Assembly: GCA_018366495.1 (NCBI GenBank)
Contig: JAGZHZ010000010.1
Span: 1 to 64,000, forward strand
Direction: 5' to 3'
Source of the DNA: Clostridiales bacterium
GTDB lineage: Bacteria > Bacillota > Clostridia > Lachnospirales > Lachnospiraceae
Length of the DNA stretch: 64,000 nucleotides
This document shows positions 1-7,844 of the stretch, piece after piece. The notes beneath the pieces are model-generated. The model did no database searches, was not told where the DNA came from, and saw only the letters and a list, made by a program, of their open reading frames with translations. Each line of letters begins with the position of its first letter. Position 1 is the first letter of the stretch. The translations under genes were made by a program, and so were the position numbers.

Positions 1-300
1 TCCTAAGGATGGCTCTCTCAGTGCAACCATAACATTTTTTCCTAATCTCTGCATTGCATCTGCAAGACCAACTGTTGTTGTTGTCTTTCCTTCTCCGGCT
101 GGAGTTGGGTTGATTGCTGTCACAAGGATCAGTTTTCCGTCCTTTGCATCTGTCTCTCTTAATAAGTTATAATCGATTTTTGCTTTGTATTTTCCATACT
201 GCTCCAAATATTTATCATCAATTCCTGCTTTTTTTGCAATCTCTGTGATTGGCAGCATTGGTGTCTCCTGTGCAATTTCGATATCTGATTTATATCCCAT
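1..300 (-). CDS. fhs: Formate--tetrahydrofolate ligase, N-terminal part (cut by window edge)
   Basis: This is the first 100 residues of the enzyme that joins formate to tetrahydrofolate using ATP, the entry of formate into the methyl branch of the Wood-Ljungdahl pathway. The reading frame starts with ATG at 300 and runs off the left edge. The nucleotide-binding sequence TPAGEGKTTTTVGLA lies at residues 66-80 and is diagnostic of Fhs. An AAAGGAG ribosome-binding site sits 9 bases before the ATG. It is the last gene of the acetyl-CoA cluster visible here and follows a tetrahydrofolate riboswitch, so its expression is probably controlled by the folate pool. Confidence 0.95.
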   Translation of the reverse strand, partial: MGYKSDIEIAQETPMLPITEIAKKAGIDDKYLEQYGKYKAKIDYNLLRETDAKDGKLILVTAINPTPAGEGKTTTTVGLADAMQRLGKNVMVALREPSLG

Positions 301-322
301 AGAAAATTTCTCCTTTCATAAT

Positions 323-342
323 ACAACTGCTTTTGCAGCTGT
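323..342 (-). promoter_or_regulatory. Stem-loop just upstream of the fhs ribosome-binding site
   Basis: An 8-bp inverted repeat (ACAGCTGC / GCAGTTGT on the transcript, one G-U pair) with an AAAA loop lies about 13 bases before the fhs Shine-Dalgarno sequence. It has no U-run, so it is not a terminator. It may be part of the expression platform of the upstream riboswitch or may protect the mRNA. Confidence 0.5.
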
Positions 343-420
343 CCTTTTTGGTTTTATGTTCAGAGATTCTCCATACGCTTCCTGCGCAGATAGAAAATCC
401 TGAGTTCTGTCTTTACGCAG

Positions 421-520
421 TAGCGGAAGCAATATCGTAACGCGGACAGATGTCCTTCGTTCACCGGTCTCATCTTCCCTACCGATGACACTTAACGTAC
501 CATATTTACTCTACTTTCTC
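421..520 (-). promoter_or_regulatory. Tetrahydrofolate (THF) riboswitch upstream of fhs
   Basis: Read on the minus strand, the element shows the conserved blocks of the THF riboswitch in order: GTAGA, CGTTAAGTGTC, GGGAAG, GAACGAAGG and GCGTTACG...TTGCTTCCGCT. The recalled consensus has GGGATG pairing with TTGCATCC in the long-range pseudoknot. Here the pair is GGAAG with CTTCC, a compensatory change that keeps the pairing. The aptamer lies about 120 bases before the fhs start. The gene makes 10-formyl-THF, so control by reduced folate is logical. No terminator is evident before the start codon, so translational control is the likelier mechanism (inference). Confidence 0.88.
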
Positions 521-593
521 TATTTCTGCCTTCCCCGGCAGCCTTTTTCTTTTTCTTATTAAAGAAAGACCATCATAGTATCTCAGACGAATA

Positions 594-1235
594 TCATGCC
601 ATTTTTTTTAGTGTTCCGATAGAAATATCTCCTACCACAGCAAGATCTTCTGCTTCAAATGCAAAAGACATATTGTCTGCAAATAAAATCTGTGCAGAAG
701 GCGGAAATTCTTCATCTCCTGCCCACAAAATAAAGCGGACGTACAGATTGTTCATGAATTCAAATTCATATGCAATATCGCCGCTCTCAATCTTTTTAGC
801 CCCGATCTTTTCCATTACATTCTCGAAAAGATCCTGCTTGTTTCCATAACTGAATGCAAGCCGCATAATACATCGTCCATAAAACTGTCTGAAGTATGTT
901 TCACCCCACGGGAAATCCCGGTATGTTTTAAAATTCCCCGTAGAGTCCATCGCTGTTCCTCTCAGCAAATACCGGATTGCTAAGATCTGCGCAGCATATT
1001 CTGTCTCGAGCGCTCCGTATTCTGTGTCCTCTTTATCTGCCTTTTTCACCGAAAACTCCGGAAAAGATAATTCATATTCTTTTCCCATCATTCTTATTGT
1101 GAATACCTGTCTTTTTTCATCATATGGAATATGAGTACGCTTACTCACCTCCAGAGGGTCCAGTTTTGCATATTCCTGTTTATAATGTTCAAATGGAATC
1201 CTCGTCTTGTTATCCTTTTCGTAATCTATACTCAT
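594..1235 (-). CDS. DUF3786-like protein of the acetyl-CoA synthase cluster
   Basis: This 213-residue soluble protein resembles the DUF3786 family, whose members occur near corrinoid and acetyl-CoA synthase genes in anaerobes; no biochemical function is known to me. It has no signal peptide or membrane segment and few cysteines, so it is unlikely to carry an Fe-S cluster. The start at 1235 is supported by GAGGTG four bases upstream. It lies between acsE and fhs in the same direction, which suggests a role in methyl or corrinoid metabolism or in cluster maturation. I saw no AcsV-type corrinoid reductive activator in this window, so an accessory role is possible but unproven. Confidence 0.7.
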   Translation of the reverse strand: MSIDYEKDNKTRIPFEHYKQEYAKLDPLEVSKRTHIPYDEKRQVFTIRMMGKEYELSFPEFSVKKADKEDTEYGALETEYAAQILAIRYLLRGTAMDSTGNFKTYRDFPWGETYFRQFYGRCIMRLAFSYGNKQDLFENVMEKIGAKKIESGDIAYEFEFMNNLYVRFILWAGDEEFPPSAQILFADNMSFAFEAEDLAVVGDISIGTLKKMA

Positions 1236-1291
1236 CGTCCACCTCGTCTGTTTATTCTTGTTTTTATGATCTGCTTCCTCAGTTTCTGACT

Positions 1292-1327
1292 GAAAGGAGG
1301 GCTGCTGTACTCATACAGCACCCCTTC
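1292..1327 (-). promoter_or_regulatory. Intercistronic stem-loop between acsE and the DUF3786 gene
   Basis: TGCTGTA and TACAGCA form a 7-bp core around a 4-base loop, extended by AAGGGG / CCCTCCTT pairing. There is no U-run on the minus strand. It could act as an mRNA processing or stability element within the acs operon. Confidence 0.5.
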
Positions 1328-1391
1328 TGTCATGTCGGTCGGTTTTTTCTGTAATAACAGCTTACCCGTCTATACGCAACTCAAAAAGAGA

Positions 1392-2177
1392 TTAGATTTC
1401 CAGATAGGAATCTGCGTACAGAGTATTGTTTTTAAAGATATCACAGGATTTGATTGTTTCCATCAGTCTTAAGTCACATGGGTTTACGATTGCAGATGTC
1501 AGTCCCTGCATCATAGCCATAGCAACTAAAGCAGAATCCATGATTGGACGGATATGTTTTGGCATACCGTTTGAGTTATTTGATAATCCACCTGTAGAGT
1601 TCAGTCCCATATCAGAGAACATCTTAATTGCTTCCAGAACTTCCAGCTGTTTGTCCTGCATTCCTTTTACAACCAGGAATAACGGGTCAAACCACAGATC
1701 TGTAGGTTCCATACCCAGCATTAATCCTCTCTCTAACATATTCTGGCAGTGCATCATACGCTCATCGTTGTCTGCCGCAATACCTTCTGCTGAACACAGT
1801 GCGATAACGATTGCATCATTTGCTGCTGCAAGGTCAATGTTTTCGATTCTTCCGCCTGCATCAGCAGAGTTTACGATTGGTTTTCCTTTTGCACGGTTGT
1901 ATACAGAAATACCTGCTTCAATTGCTTTTTTGTTTGCAGTGTCAAGTGCCAGAGGAACATTGTCAAAATTGCTCTGCAGTAACTGAACTGCCCATTTCAT
2001 TAAATCTTCTCCATCGCTCTCAGCTGGTCCAATATTTACATCCAGGTAAGTTGCTCCTGCATCTAACTGCTCTTTTGCACGTTTTAAAATTGGCTCTGGA
2101 TCTCTCTCTGCCATAGCTTTACGAATAACTGGGGAAATACAGTGAATTCTTTCACCGATTGTAACAAATTTTGCCAT
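1392..2177 (-). CDS. acsE: Methyltetrahydrofolate:corrinoid iron-sulfur protein methyltransferase
   Basis: This enzyme moves the methyl group of 5-methyl-THF to the cobalt of the corrinoid iron-sulfur protein (AcsCD), linking the methyl and carbonyl branches. The 261 residues match the usual length of the TIM-barrel methyltransferase. Typical pterin-binding signatures are visible: GERIH near residues 8-12, DAGATYLDVNIG near 39-50, an NSADAGG segment in the middle and NSNGMPKH near 202-209. It starts at 2177 with AAGGAGAAG upstream. It follows acsC in the operon, separated by an 84-base gap that holds a stem-loop. Confidence 0.95.
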   Translation of the reverse strand: MAKFVTIGERIHCISPVIRKAMAERDPEPILKRAKEQLDAGATYLDVNIGPAESDGEDLMKWAVQLLQSNFDNVPLALDTANKKAIEAGISVYNRAKGKPIVNSADAGGRIENIDLAAANDAIVIALCSAEGIAADNDERMMHCQNMLERGLMLGMEPTDLWFDPLFLVVKGMQDKQLEVLEAIKMFSDMGLNSTGGLSNNSNGMPKHIRPIMDSALVAMAMMQGLTSAIVNPCDLRLMETIKSCDIFKNNTLYADSYLEI

Positions 2178-2208
2178 TGTTTCTTCTCCTTTTTTTTCAG
2201 AATTAAAT

Positions 2209-2247
2209 CAGGAGTGGAAAACTGCTATGCAGTCTTCCATCTTCCTG
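2209..2247 (-). promoter_or_regulatory. Intercistronic stem-loop between acsC and acsE
   Basis: A 10-bp stem (GGAAGACTGC / GCAGTTTTCC with a 3-base loop) is extended by an outer CAGGA / TCCTG pairing. It lacks a following U-run. Its position between genes whose products are needed in different amounts suggests a stabilising or processing hairpin rather than a full terminator. Confidence 0.55.
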
Positions 2248-2261
2248 CCTTTTTTATTTTA

Positions 2262-3611
2262 TCAGCCCTGCATATCCTTTAAGAATTTTACAAGCTGAAC
2301 AGCTTCTGCCGGTCCTACAACAACGTTCCATCCTGGCAGTTTTGCTTCGATTTCACCTTTTAATACAGCTACTTTTCCTGGAATTACAAGTGTTCTGTTT
2401 TTGATCTTTCCTTCAATATCAGCCTCTGCAAAATATTTTGCGATTGTGCTGGAAGAAAGTTTTCCTGCTGCCCATGCTGTCAGTACGGATAATCCGCCTG
2501 CATCACTGATGATCAGGTTGCAAGGAACTCCAGATCTTTCCAGTTCACCGGAAACTACGAAGTATGTCAGAGCAAAGTCTACTGTTGTCAGACAGATAGA
2601 GTTTTCATCTGCACCGTTGATAGCATAGATGCCTGGCTCTACTTTCATTGGTTTCTGAGGATCTGTAAATACGTTCTGTCTTAAACCATACAGAGGCAGA
2701 GCCTGTGCATAAGTCATATCTTCCAGAACAACAACAGAACCATATTTCATTGTAAACAGGGAAGCCAGTGCTGCCTGCATATGGCTGTCTCCTTTTGCAA
2801 GTACATTTGCCTGAACGAGGGAAGGATATCCACAGCTTCTGTCGCCATCTTTAATTGCTGTTCTTCTTAATAATACAGCTGTCTTGTATGCTTCTTTTAC
2901 AGAAGATACTCCAACATCGATAATCAGATTTTTGTTTCCAAGTGCTTCCAGTTTCTTGATTGTCTCATATGTATCTTCAATATTTGCACCTGTGACACCA
3001 AGTACGATACCTGCTGCTGTTGCCACTGCGCTCATTGCCTCATAGTTAGAAGCATCCGCACCATTTAAGATTGGTTTGTCTGCTTTTACTAATTCTACTG
3101 CCTGTTTTGCAACTTCTGGATCTGCACATCCTAAAATCAGTACGCGATCTAATCCAGCTGCTTTTTTAACCAGCTCTAAATATTTATCAGCGCCAGCTTC
3201 TGGAGCATAGTTTACATAAACCATTTCCACATACATTCTCTCGCCGATACGATCGTAATCTACTTTAGGAATATCTGCCAGTTTTGCTTCGATTGTAGCA
3301 TCATCCATGCAGTTGCACAGAGAAACTGCATATCTTGTTTTGCTTACAAATGTTTTTTCATGTCTAAACAGTACAGTCTCTCCGCCCAGGCTCATTTCTT
3401 TGTCACCTGCTCCGACTTTTACTGTTTTCATTGGAGGTGCAGTAGCCTCCATCAGGCTTGCTTTTGCTTCTTCTGAGAAATATGGGCAGGCACTGATGTC
3501 TGCTGCTCCCTGTGCTACTTTCATAGAGAAAGCCATACATGTTGGGCTGCCGCATTCCTTACAGTTTTTCTTTGGTGATAATTTAAAAATATCAAGACCT
3601 TTAAGTGCCAT
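2262..3611 (-). CDS. acsC: Corrinoid iron-sulfur protein, large subunit (acetyl-CoA decarbonylase/synthase gamma)
   Basis: AcsC carries the [4Fe-4S] cluster and contributes to cobalamin binding in the heterodimeric methyl carrier between AcsE and acetyl-CoA synthase. The protein is 449 residues, as expected. The N-terminal cluster motif is visible, with cysteines at 17, 20, 25 and 42 (KNCKECGSPTC...CPYF). The middle is the TIM-barrel part and the C-terminal part is the cobalamin-binding region. The start at 3611 has an AGGAGG site. It follows acsD by 27 bases and precedes acsE, the usual grouping of the methyl-transfer proteins. Confidence 0.95.
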   Translation of the reverse strand: MALKGLDIFKLSPKKNCKECGSPTCMAFSMKVAQGAADISACPYFSEEAKASLMEATAPPMKTVKVGAGDKEMSLGGETVLFRHEKTFVSKTRYAVSLCNCMDDATIEAKLADIPKVDYDRIGERMYVEMVYVNYAPEAGADKYLELVKKAAGLDRVLILGCADPEVAKQAVELVKADKPILNGADASNYEAMSAVATAAGIVLGVTGANIEDTYETIKKLEALGNKNLIIDVGVSSVKEAYKTAVLLRRTAIKDGDRSCGYPSLVQANVLAKGDSHMQAALASLFTMKYGSVVVLEDMTYAQALPLYGLRQNVFTDPQKPMKVEPGIYAINGADENSICLTTVDFALTYFVVSGELERSGVPCNLIISDAGGLSVLTAWAAGKLSSSTIAKYFAEADIEGKIKNRTLVIPGKVAVLKGEIEAKLPGWNVVVGPAEAVQLVKFLKDMQG

Positions 3612-3638
3612 AGTAATTTTTCCTCCTCACAGTTCGTA

Positions 3639-4580
3639 TTAAACTAACGCTTTGATCATTTTTGAAATAGTTGCAACTGATACTGGGTGTTTTAAGATAA
3701 CAGCGTTTGAACCGGAAGCTAATACAGCCGCTGCTGTTTCTACTTCCATATCAATACCACGCTCTTCCTGACTTCCCCATTCAGGCATATCTGCTTCAGA
3801 AGCCATAGCCTCTTTTACGCCCCAAACTTCAGAAGCAACCGGAGTCATGATTGGCATCTGTAAAGTTGCATCGCCCTGTCCCAGTGCTGCTGCTTTGATA
3901 CGATCCATTGTAGATACTACATATTCAAAACCATATCCTGCTGCTGCTGATCCAACGTTCATAACGATGCTCTTTCCATCAACACCTAACTGTGTCAGTA
4001 ATACGTTTAACTGTTTTGCAAGGTTGATATCTACAGCTGACTCTGCGCCAACTAACTGTTTGTAAGCAAGTCCTGCTGCTGCTCCAACTGCTTTATAATT
4101 TTCTTCTTTAGAAGCTAAGAGAACTGCATTTTTTCCCTCTAAAGCTTCAGCCGCTTTTGCTAAAAGTTCAGCGTCTTTTTCTGCATTTTTGCATCCACAT
4201 ACAACTAATGGAAGATCAACTGCTGCTGCTACATCTTTTACCAGCTGTACCAGTTCTTCAGTAGATTTATTTGCGCCGTTTGGATCCCCACCTTCCAGAC
4301 GAATGCTTAAGAAGTCTACGCCTTCCATTTCAGCTGCTTTTTTTGCCATATCAACGACTGTTGTACATCCTTCGTAATATTTCTTTACGCAGTCCGGCTC
4401 ATGATCCATACCAAAGTCTGTCACTTCGATACCAACTTTCGGTGCATTCTCAACCGGAGCATCGAATGTGTAAAATGGCAGTGTGTTTTCTCCACCGATT
4501 GTAATCTTTTTGTCGCCGGTGCCAATTTCAACTGCGTTGATGCTAGCATTAAATTTTCCTGATTTTGCATTAAACGGCAT
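3639..4580 (-). CDS. acsD: Corrinoid iron-sulfur protein, small subunit (acetyl-CoA decarbonylase/synthase delta)
   Basis: AcsD pairs with AcsC to hold the base-off corrinoid that accepts the methyl group from AcsE. The open frame extends upstream to 4625, but the ATG at 4580 (protein beginning MPFNAKSGKF, 313 residues) has a clear GGAGG 9-10 bases before it and fits the length of characterised subunits, so I use it. The TIM-barrel sequence contains a SIRLEGGDPNGANKS segment typical of the family. It is separated from acsB by an unusually long 296-base gap with stem-loops, which may allow separate control of the corrinoid protein and methyltransferase genes. Confidence 0.95.
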   Translation of the reverse strand: MPFNAKSGKFNASINAVEIGTGDKKITIGGENTLPFYTFDAPVENAPKVGIEVTDFGMDHEPDCVKKYYEGCTTVVDMAKKAAEMEGVDFLSIRLEGGDPNGANKSTEELVQLVKDVAAAVDLPLVVCGCKNAEKDAELLAKAAEALEGKNAVLLASKEENYKAVGAAAGLAYKQLVGAESAVDINLAKQLNVLLTQLGVDGKSIVMNVGSAAAGYGFEYVVSTMDRIKAAALGQGDATLQMPIMTPVASEVWGVKEAMASEADMPEWGSQEERGIDMEVETAAAVLASGSNAVILKHPVSVATISKMIKALV

Positions 4581-4876
4581 AATTAAATAATCCTCCTTCA
4601 ACTTTGGGATTCTCACGAAATACATTCCGAAGCAATCCCATATAAACTATTAGATTGATTTTTTATTTCTAAAATCCGCAATAAAACCATTGATCTCTGC
4701 ATATCCTCGAAAAATGCAGGATCATATATTCAAAGTGTTTTGCACTTTGATAAAATTTTCTGCCCGAAAGGCATTTTTCCGACGGCAAAAGTCCAAAGAG
4801 ACCGTGCACGTCAATTATCTCTTCTTCCTTTTGCATCGGAATCTATTTCAAACAGTATTATCTGTCTGAATCAATC
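4581..4876 (-). other. 296-base structured gap between acsB and acsD
   Basis: No gene is seen here. On the minus strand the gap contains an 8-bp hairpin, TCAAAGTG / CACTTTGA, with a 5-base loop at about 4730-4751. A second structure at about 4765-4800 combines TGCC-TTTC-GGGCA and TTTTGCC / GGCAGAAAA. An AATCCC / GGGATT pair lies near 4605-4640. None has a convincing U-run. The gap may hold an internal promoter, a processing site or stability elements. Confidence 0.5.
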
Positions 4877-7006
4877 TTACATCATTGGTTCCATTCCAAG
4901 TGCTGGATGTCCTTTTTCCTCTAAGAAAGCAAGTAATTCTTCTGGATCAGTTGTGACAGTCTCATCAGCAATCATATCTGTAAAGTTATCAATTCCATAC
5001 AGTTCTTTTGCTGTTACATTTAATCTGTCTGCAACTGTTTCTTTTAATTCCTTCGGCATCCATACGATTCTGGCAACTCCGCCTTCTGCTTTCATAAATT
5101 TCTTAGAACCGATGAAATGTTTTCCATGTCCCATAAATCCAGGAGTCTGAACTCCACCGCCTGTCATGGAAGCCAGTTCAGGGAATGTCATACCGATTGG
5201 TGTCATTCCTGCATATTCACGGTTAGCAATACATACACCGTTTGACAATGGCTCAATACCACAGATACATTCAAAGCATCCGCATGATGTCATTGGTTTT
5301 TCGATGATGGAATACAGAGATACATCTTCCAGAGCGCCCTGTGAGAATTTACGAACTGCCTCATTGACATCTTCATACTCACCGATTCTCTCATCGATTG
5401 GTCTTTCTTTTGTGATTACCTGGCAAGGTCCGTTTGGATCCAGTTCGTTTGTAGCTTTTGCATCCAGCCATGAAACTGCACCACAAAGTCCAAGTCTTTC
5501 AGGTGTTACGACACATACATGAGATGGGGAGAAAGCCTGGCACAGAATACAGCTGTAGTATACGTCTACAGATTCATCTGTTAAGGATTTCAGACGATCA
5601 TCACGTCTGTCAAATGTAACCTGAGCTACTTCGTGACGGATTCTTGTACATTCAGCAGGATCTGTGTAAATCTTAATCTGACATCTGTCAACAACAGCTT
5701 CAAACTCATTCTTTACAGAAGCATATAATACTTCACCGATATGTTTTAAACGGAAGCCTGCGTTAAATGCATCTTTTCCGATACGGATACGCAGCATATC
5801 ACGCTGTCCTGTATGGTATACACCTTCAATACAGTTGATATAGTTGTGGAATTTACGCTCAATAACTGGCTCAAAGTCAGGCTGCATACTCTTTCCGGCA
5901 ACTTCTACAATATAAGCAATACTGTTTTTGCTTCCCAATTCCATTTCGTCCACATCTGGTCCGATTACTTCGATCTTGTGATCTTCTACTTCTGACATTT
6001 CTTTTGTCTGTACCAGCTCGCAGCAGTCTACTCTGGAACCGTCAAACTCTACCTGCATATTTCCACGGCGGATGATTTCTCCTTCAAATGCAGATGCGAA
6101 TGCAACAGGAATGTCAATATTTGTGATTTTAATTTTGATATCGCGCGCTTCCAGAGAAGTAGCATTGAATTTGCTTACGTCTGTCTGTACAATTAAGCTC
6201 TTTGGAACGCGGAAGATATTTTCTGTCTCATTTGTAATAACTGGGAATCCCAGTGCGATTGCACCTGCTCCACATGCTACAATAACGTCATCGAGAGGAG
6301 CAAATGCATTTACAAATGCAGGCACACGTTCAAATGTATATTTCATTAAGTTTGCAGCATCTCCTGGTTTGATGTTACCGAAGATCAGAGCTGCTCTTAA
6401 AGCAACAGATACGACGTGAATTACACTCGTAACGTCTTTTCCCAGAGGGATAACACGAACGTTTGCACCTGTGGACATTCCAGCTTCTGCAACCTGATCG
6501 CAGATTCCGCCAACCAGAGTTACTAAGATACCCTGTGCCTGGTAGCTCTTAACAAGTGCTACACCTTCTTCTACTGTCGGTGCTGATCCTAAAATAACAG
6601 CTACGCCTGGGATATCTCCTGTTACTAACGGCACACCCAGTTCACGGATCACTGCATCTGCTAAATGTCCGTATAACGGTTCTGCATATGGAGCTGCTCC
6701 GTCGATATATTTTAATACTTCAATGAATTCTGCACACAGAGCTGTTGCAACACCTGACATAAAAGCGTCATTTAAACGTTTTTCTCTTGTCATCAGAGTT
6801 TTTACAACGCCTAAAGCTTCTTTTAAATCTTTTAAGTTTGTTACTTTTGTTCCTGTCACTGCATAGTAGCATGGTAAGCTGTATGCAGTATGTGGAAAGC
6901 TTACTGCTTTGTCCTCTCCATACTGGTCAATGGCTGAGTTGATTGCCTGTTCTGTCAATCCATATACAGCATCATTTCCACTAAATACTCTATCAAATAA
7001 TGTCAC
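4877..7006 (-). CDS. acsB: CO-methylating acetyl-CoA synthase, catalytic subunit
   Basis: This enzyme condenses CO from CODH, the methyl group from the corrinoid protein and CoA into acetyl-CoA at the nickel-containing A-cluster. The frame is open from a TTG at 7024, but GGAGG lies inside that extension and sits 7 bases before a GTG at 7006, giving 709 residues beginning MTLFDRVFSG; I choose the GTG. The A-cluster ligands are all visible in this numbering: C486, C489, C498 and C508 (SCILCQAFSPSHVC...LCG), and C575-G-C577 in MTSCGCFEC. The C-terminus EEKGHPAL matches the family. It starts 14 bases after the stop of the maturation ATPase gene, which suggests tight coupling. Confidence 0.97.
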   Translation of the reverse strand: MTLFDRVFSGNDAVYGLTEQAINSAIDQYGEDKAVSFPHTAYSLPCYYAVTGTKVTNLKDLKEALGVVKTLMTREKRLNDAFMSGVATALCAEFIEVLKYIDGAAPYAEPLYGHLADAVIRELGVPLVTGDIPGVAVILGSAPTVEEGVALVKSYQAQGILVTLVGGICDQVAEAGMSTGANVRVIPLGKDVTSVIHVVSVALRAALIFGNIKPGDAANLMKYTFERVPAFVNAFAPLDDVIVACGAGAIALGFPVITNETENIFRVPKSLIVQTDVSKFNATSLEARDIKIKITNIDIPVAFASAFEGEIIRRGNMQVEFDGSRVDCCELVQTKEMSEVEDHKIEVIGPDVDEMELGSKNSIAYIVEVAGKSMQPDFEPVIERKFHNYINCIEGVYHTGQRDMLRIRIGKDAFNAGFRLKHIGEVLYASVKNEFEAVVDRCQIKIYTDPAECTRIRHEVAQVTFDRRDDRLKSLTDESVDVYYSCILCQAFSPSHVCVVTPERLGLCGAVSWLDAKATNELDPNGPCQVITKERPIDERIGEYEDVNEAVRKFSQGALEDVSLYSIIEKPMTSCGCFECICGIEPLSNGVCIANREYAGMTPIGMTFPELASMTGGGVQTPGFMGHGKHFIGSKKFMKAEGGVARIVWMPKELKETVADRLNVTAKELYGIDNFTDMIADETVTTDPEELLAFLEEKGHPALGMEPMM

Positions 7007-7020
7007 TGTTCTTCCTCCTA

Positions 7021-7791
7021 TCAATCAATCGTCTGATCGATTGTCTTTTTAATCATTCTAATTTCATCCGTTGCTGATTTACTGAAATCATATGGTGAGC
7101 ATCCCCTGCGGTCTGCATCCATCACCTCTGTATTATAGTGAACGAAGCCCAGCAGATCTTCCGCCGGAATATGTTCTCTGACGAATTTCTCATCTTCTTC
7201 GCCGCGCACCTTGTTTGCCACAACGCGCACTTGTTTCACTCCCAGATCTTTCGCAAGACGTTTTACATTCTTATAAGTCTGCACACTTCTGGCTCCTGGC
7301 TCAATCACAACAATAAACTGATCCATACCTTCTGTTGTGCCTCTTCCTAAATGTTCCAGTCCTGCTTCCATATCCAGAATTACCACATCATCCCTGCGCA
7401 GAACAAGATTGCTGATGATCCGCCGCAGCATTACATGCTCCGGGCAGACGCATCCGCCGCCACCAGTCTCTACCGTTCCCAAAACAAGCAGTTTCACTCC
7501 GTTGCACACTTTTCCGTAAGCATCCGGAATATCATCTACTTTCGGGTTAATCCGATAGAACTGATTGTCGGCGCTTGCACCGGTTCTCTCCTCCACCAGT
7601 TTTCTCATCTTGCTGATCGGAACGATGCTTTCCAACTCTTCCTCCGAAAAGCCAAGCGCCAAACCCAGATTCGCGTCCGGATCTACATCTGCCGCCAGCA
7701 CATGTCTTCCCTCTTCAGCATAGAGTCTGGCAAGAGTTGCGGCAAAGGTTGTTTTCCCTACGCCGCCTTTACCCGTAACTGCAATTTTCAT
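7021..7791 (-). CDS. acsF: CooC/AcsF-type nickel maturation ATPase (adjacent to acsB)
   Basis: This 256-residue protein is a MinD/CooC-family ATPase of the type that loads nickel into CODH or ACS. The deviant P-loop GKGGVGKTT is at residues 7-15, a GGGCVCPEH segment near 115-123 gives the Cys-x-Cys nickel motif, and DMEAGLEH follows. A GAGGTG site precedes the ATG at 7791. Because it lies directly between acsA and acsB and is almost joined to acsB, I infer that it is the ACS-specific AcsF, while the second copy at 9842 serves CODH. The roles could be reversed or shared. Confidence 0.88.
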   Translation of the reverse strand: MKIAVTGKGGVGKTTFAATLARLYAEEGRHVLAADVDPDANLGLALGFSEEELESIVPISKMRKLVEERTGASADNQFYRINPKVDDIPDAYGKVCNGVKLLVLGTVETGGGGCVCPEHVMLRRIISNLVLRRDDVVILDMEAGLEHLGRGTTEGMDQFIVVIEPGARSVQTYKNVKRLAKDLGVKQVRVVANKVRGEEDEKFVREHIPAEDLLGFVHYNTEVMDADRRGCSPYDFSKSATDEIRMIKKTIDQTID

Positions 7792-7844
7792 CTTCCTTCA
7801 CCTCTAAGAAATATTTGTTCCGAAATCTGCTCTTCTTTTAAAAA

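Noticed and set aside
1426..1986. Plus-strand open frame of 186 codons opposite acsE
   Set aside because: It is antisense to a gene with clear family motifs and shows no motif of its own.
4581..4625. Extended N-terminus of AcsD
   Set aside because: The extension contains the GGAGG site of the ATG at 4580 and is not typical of the family.
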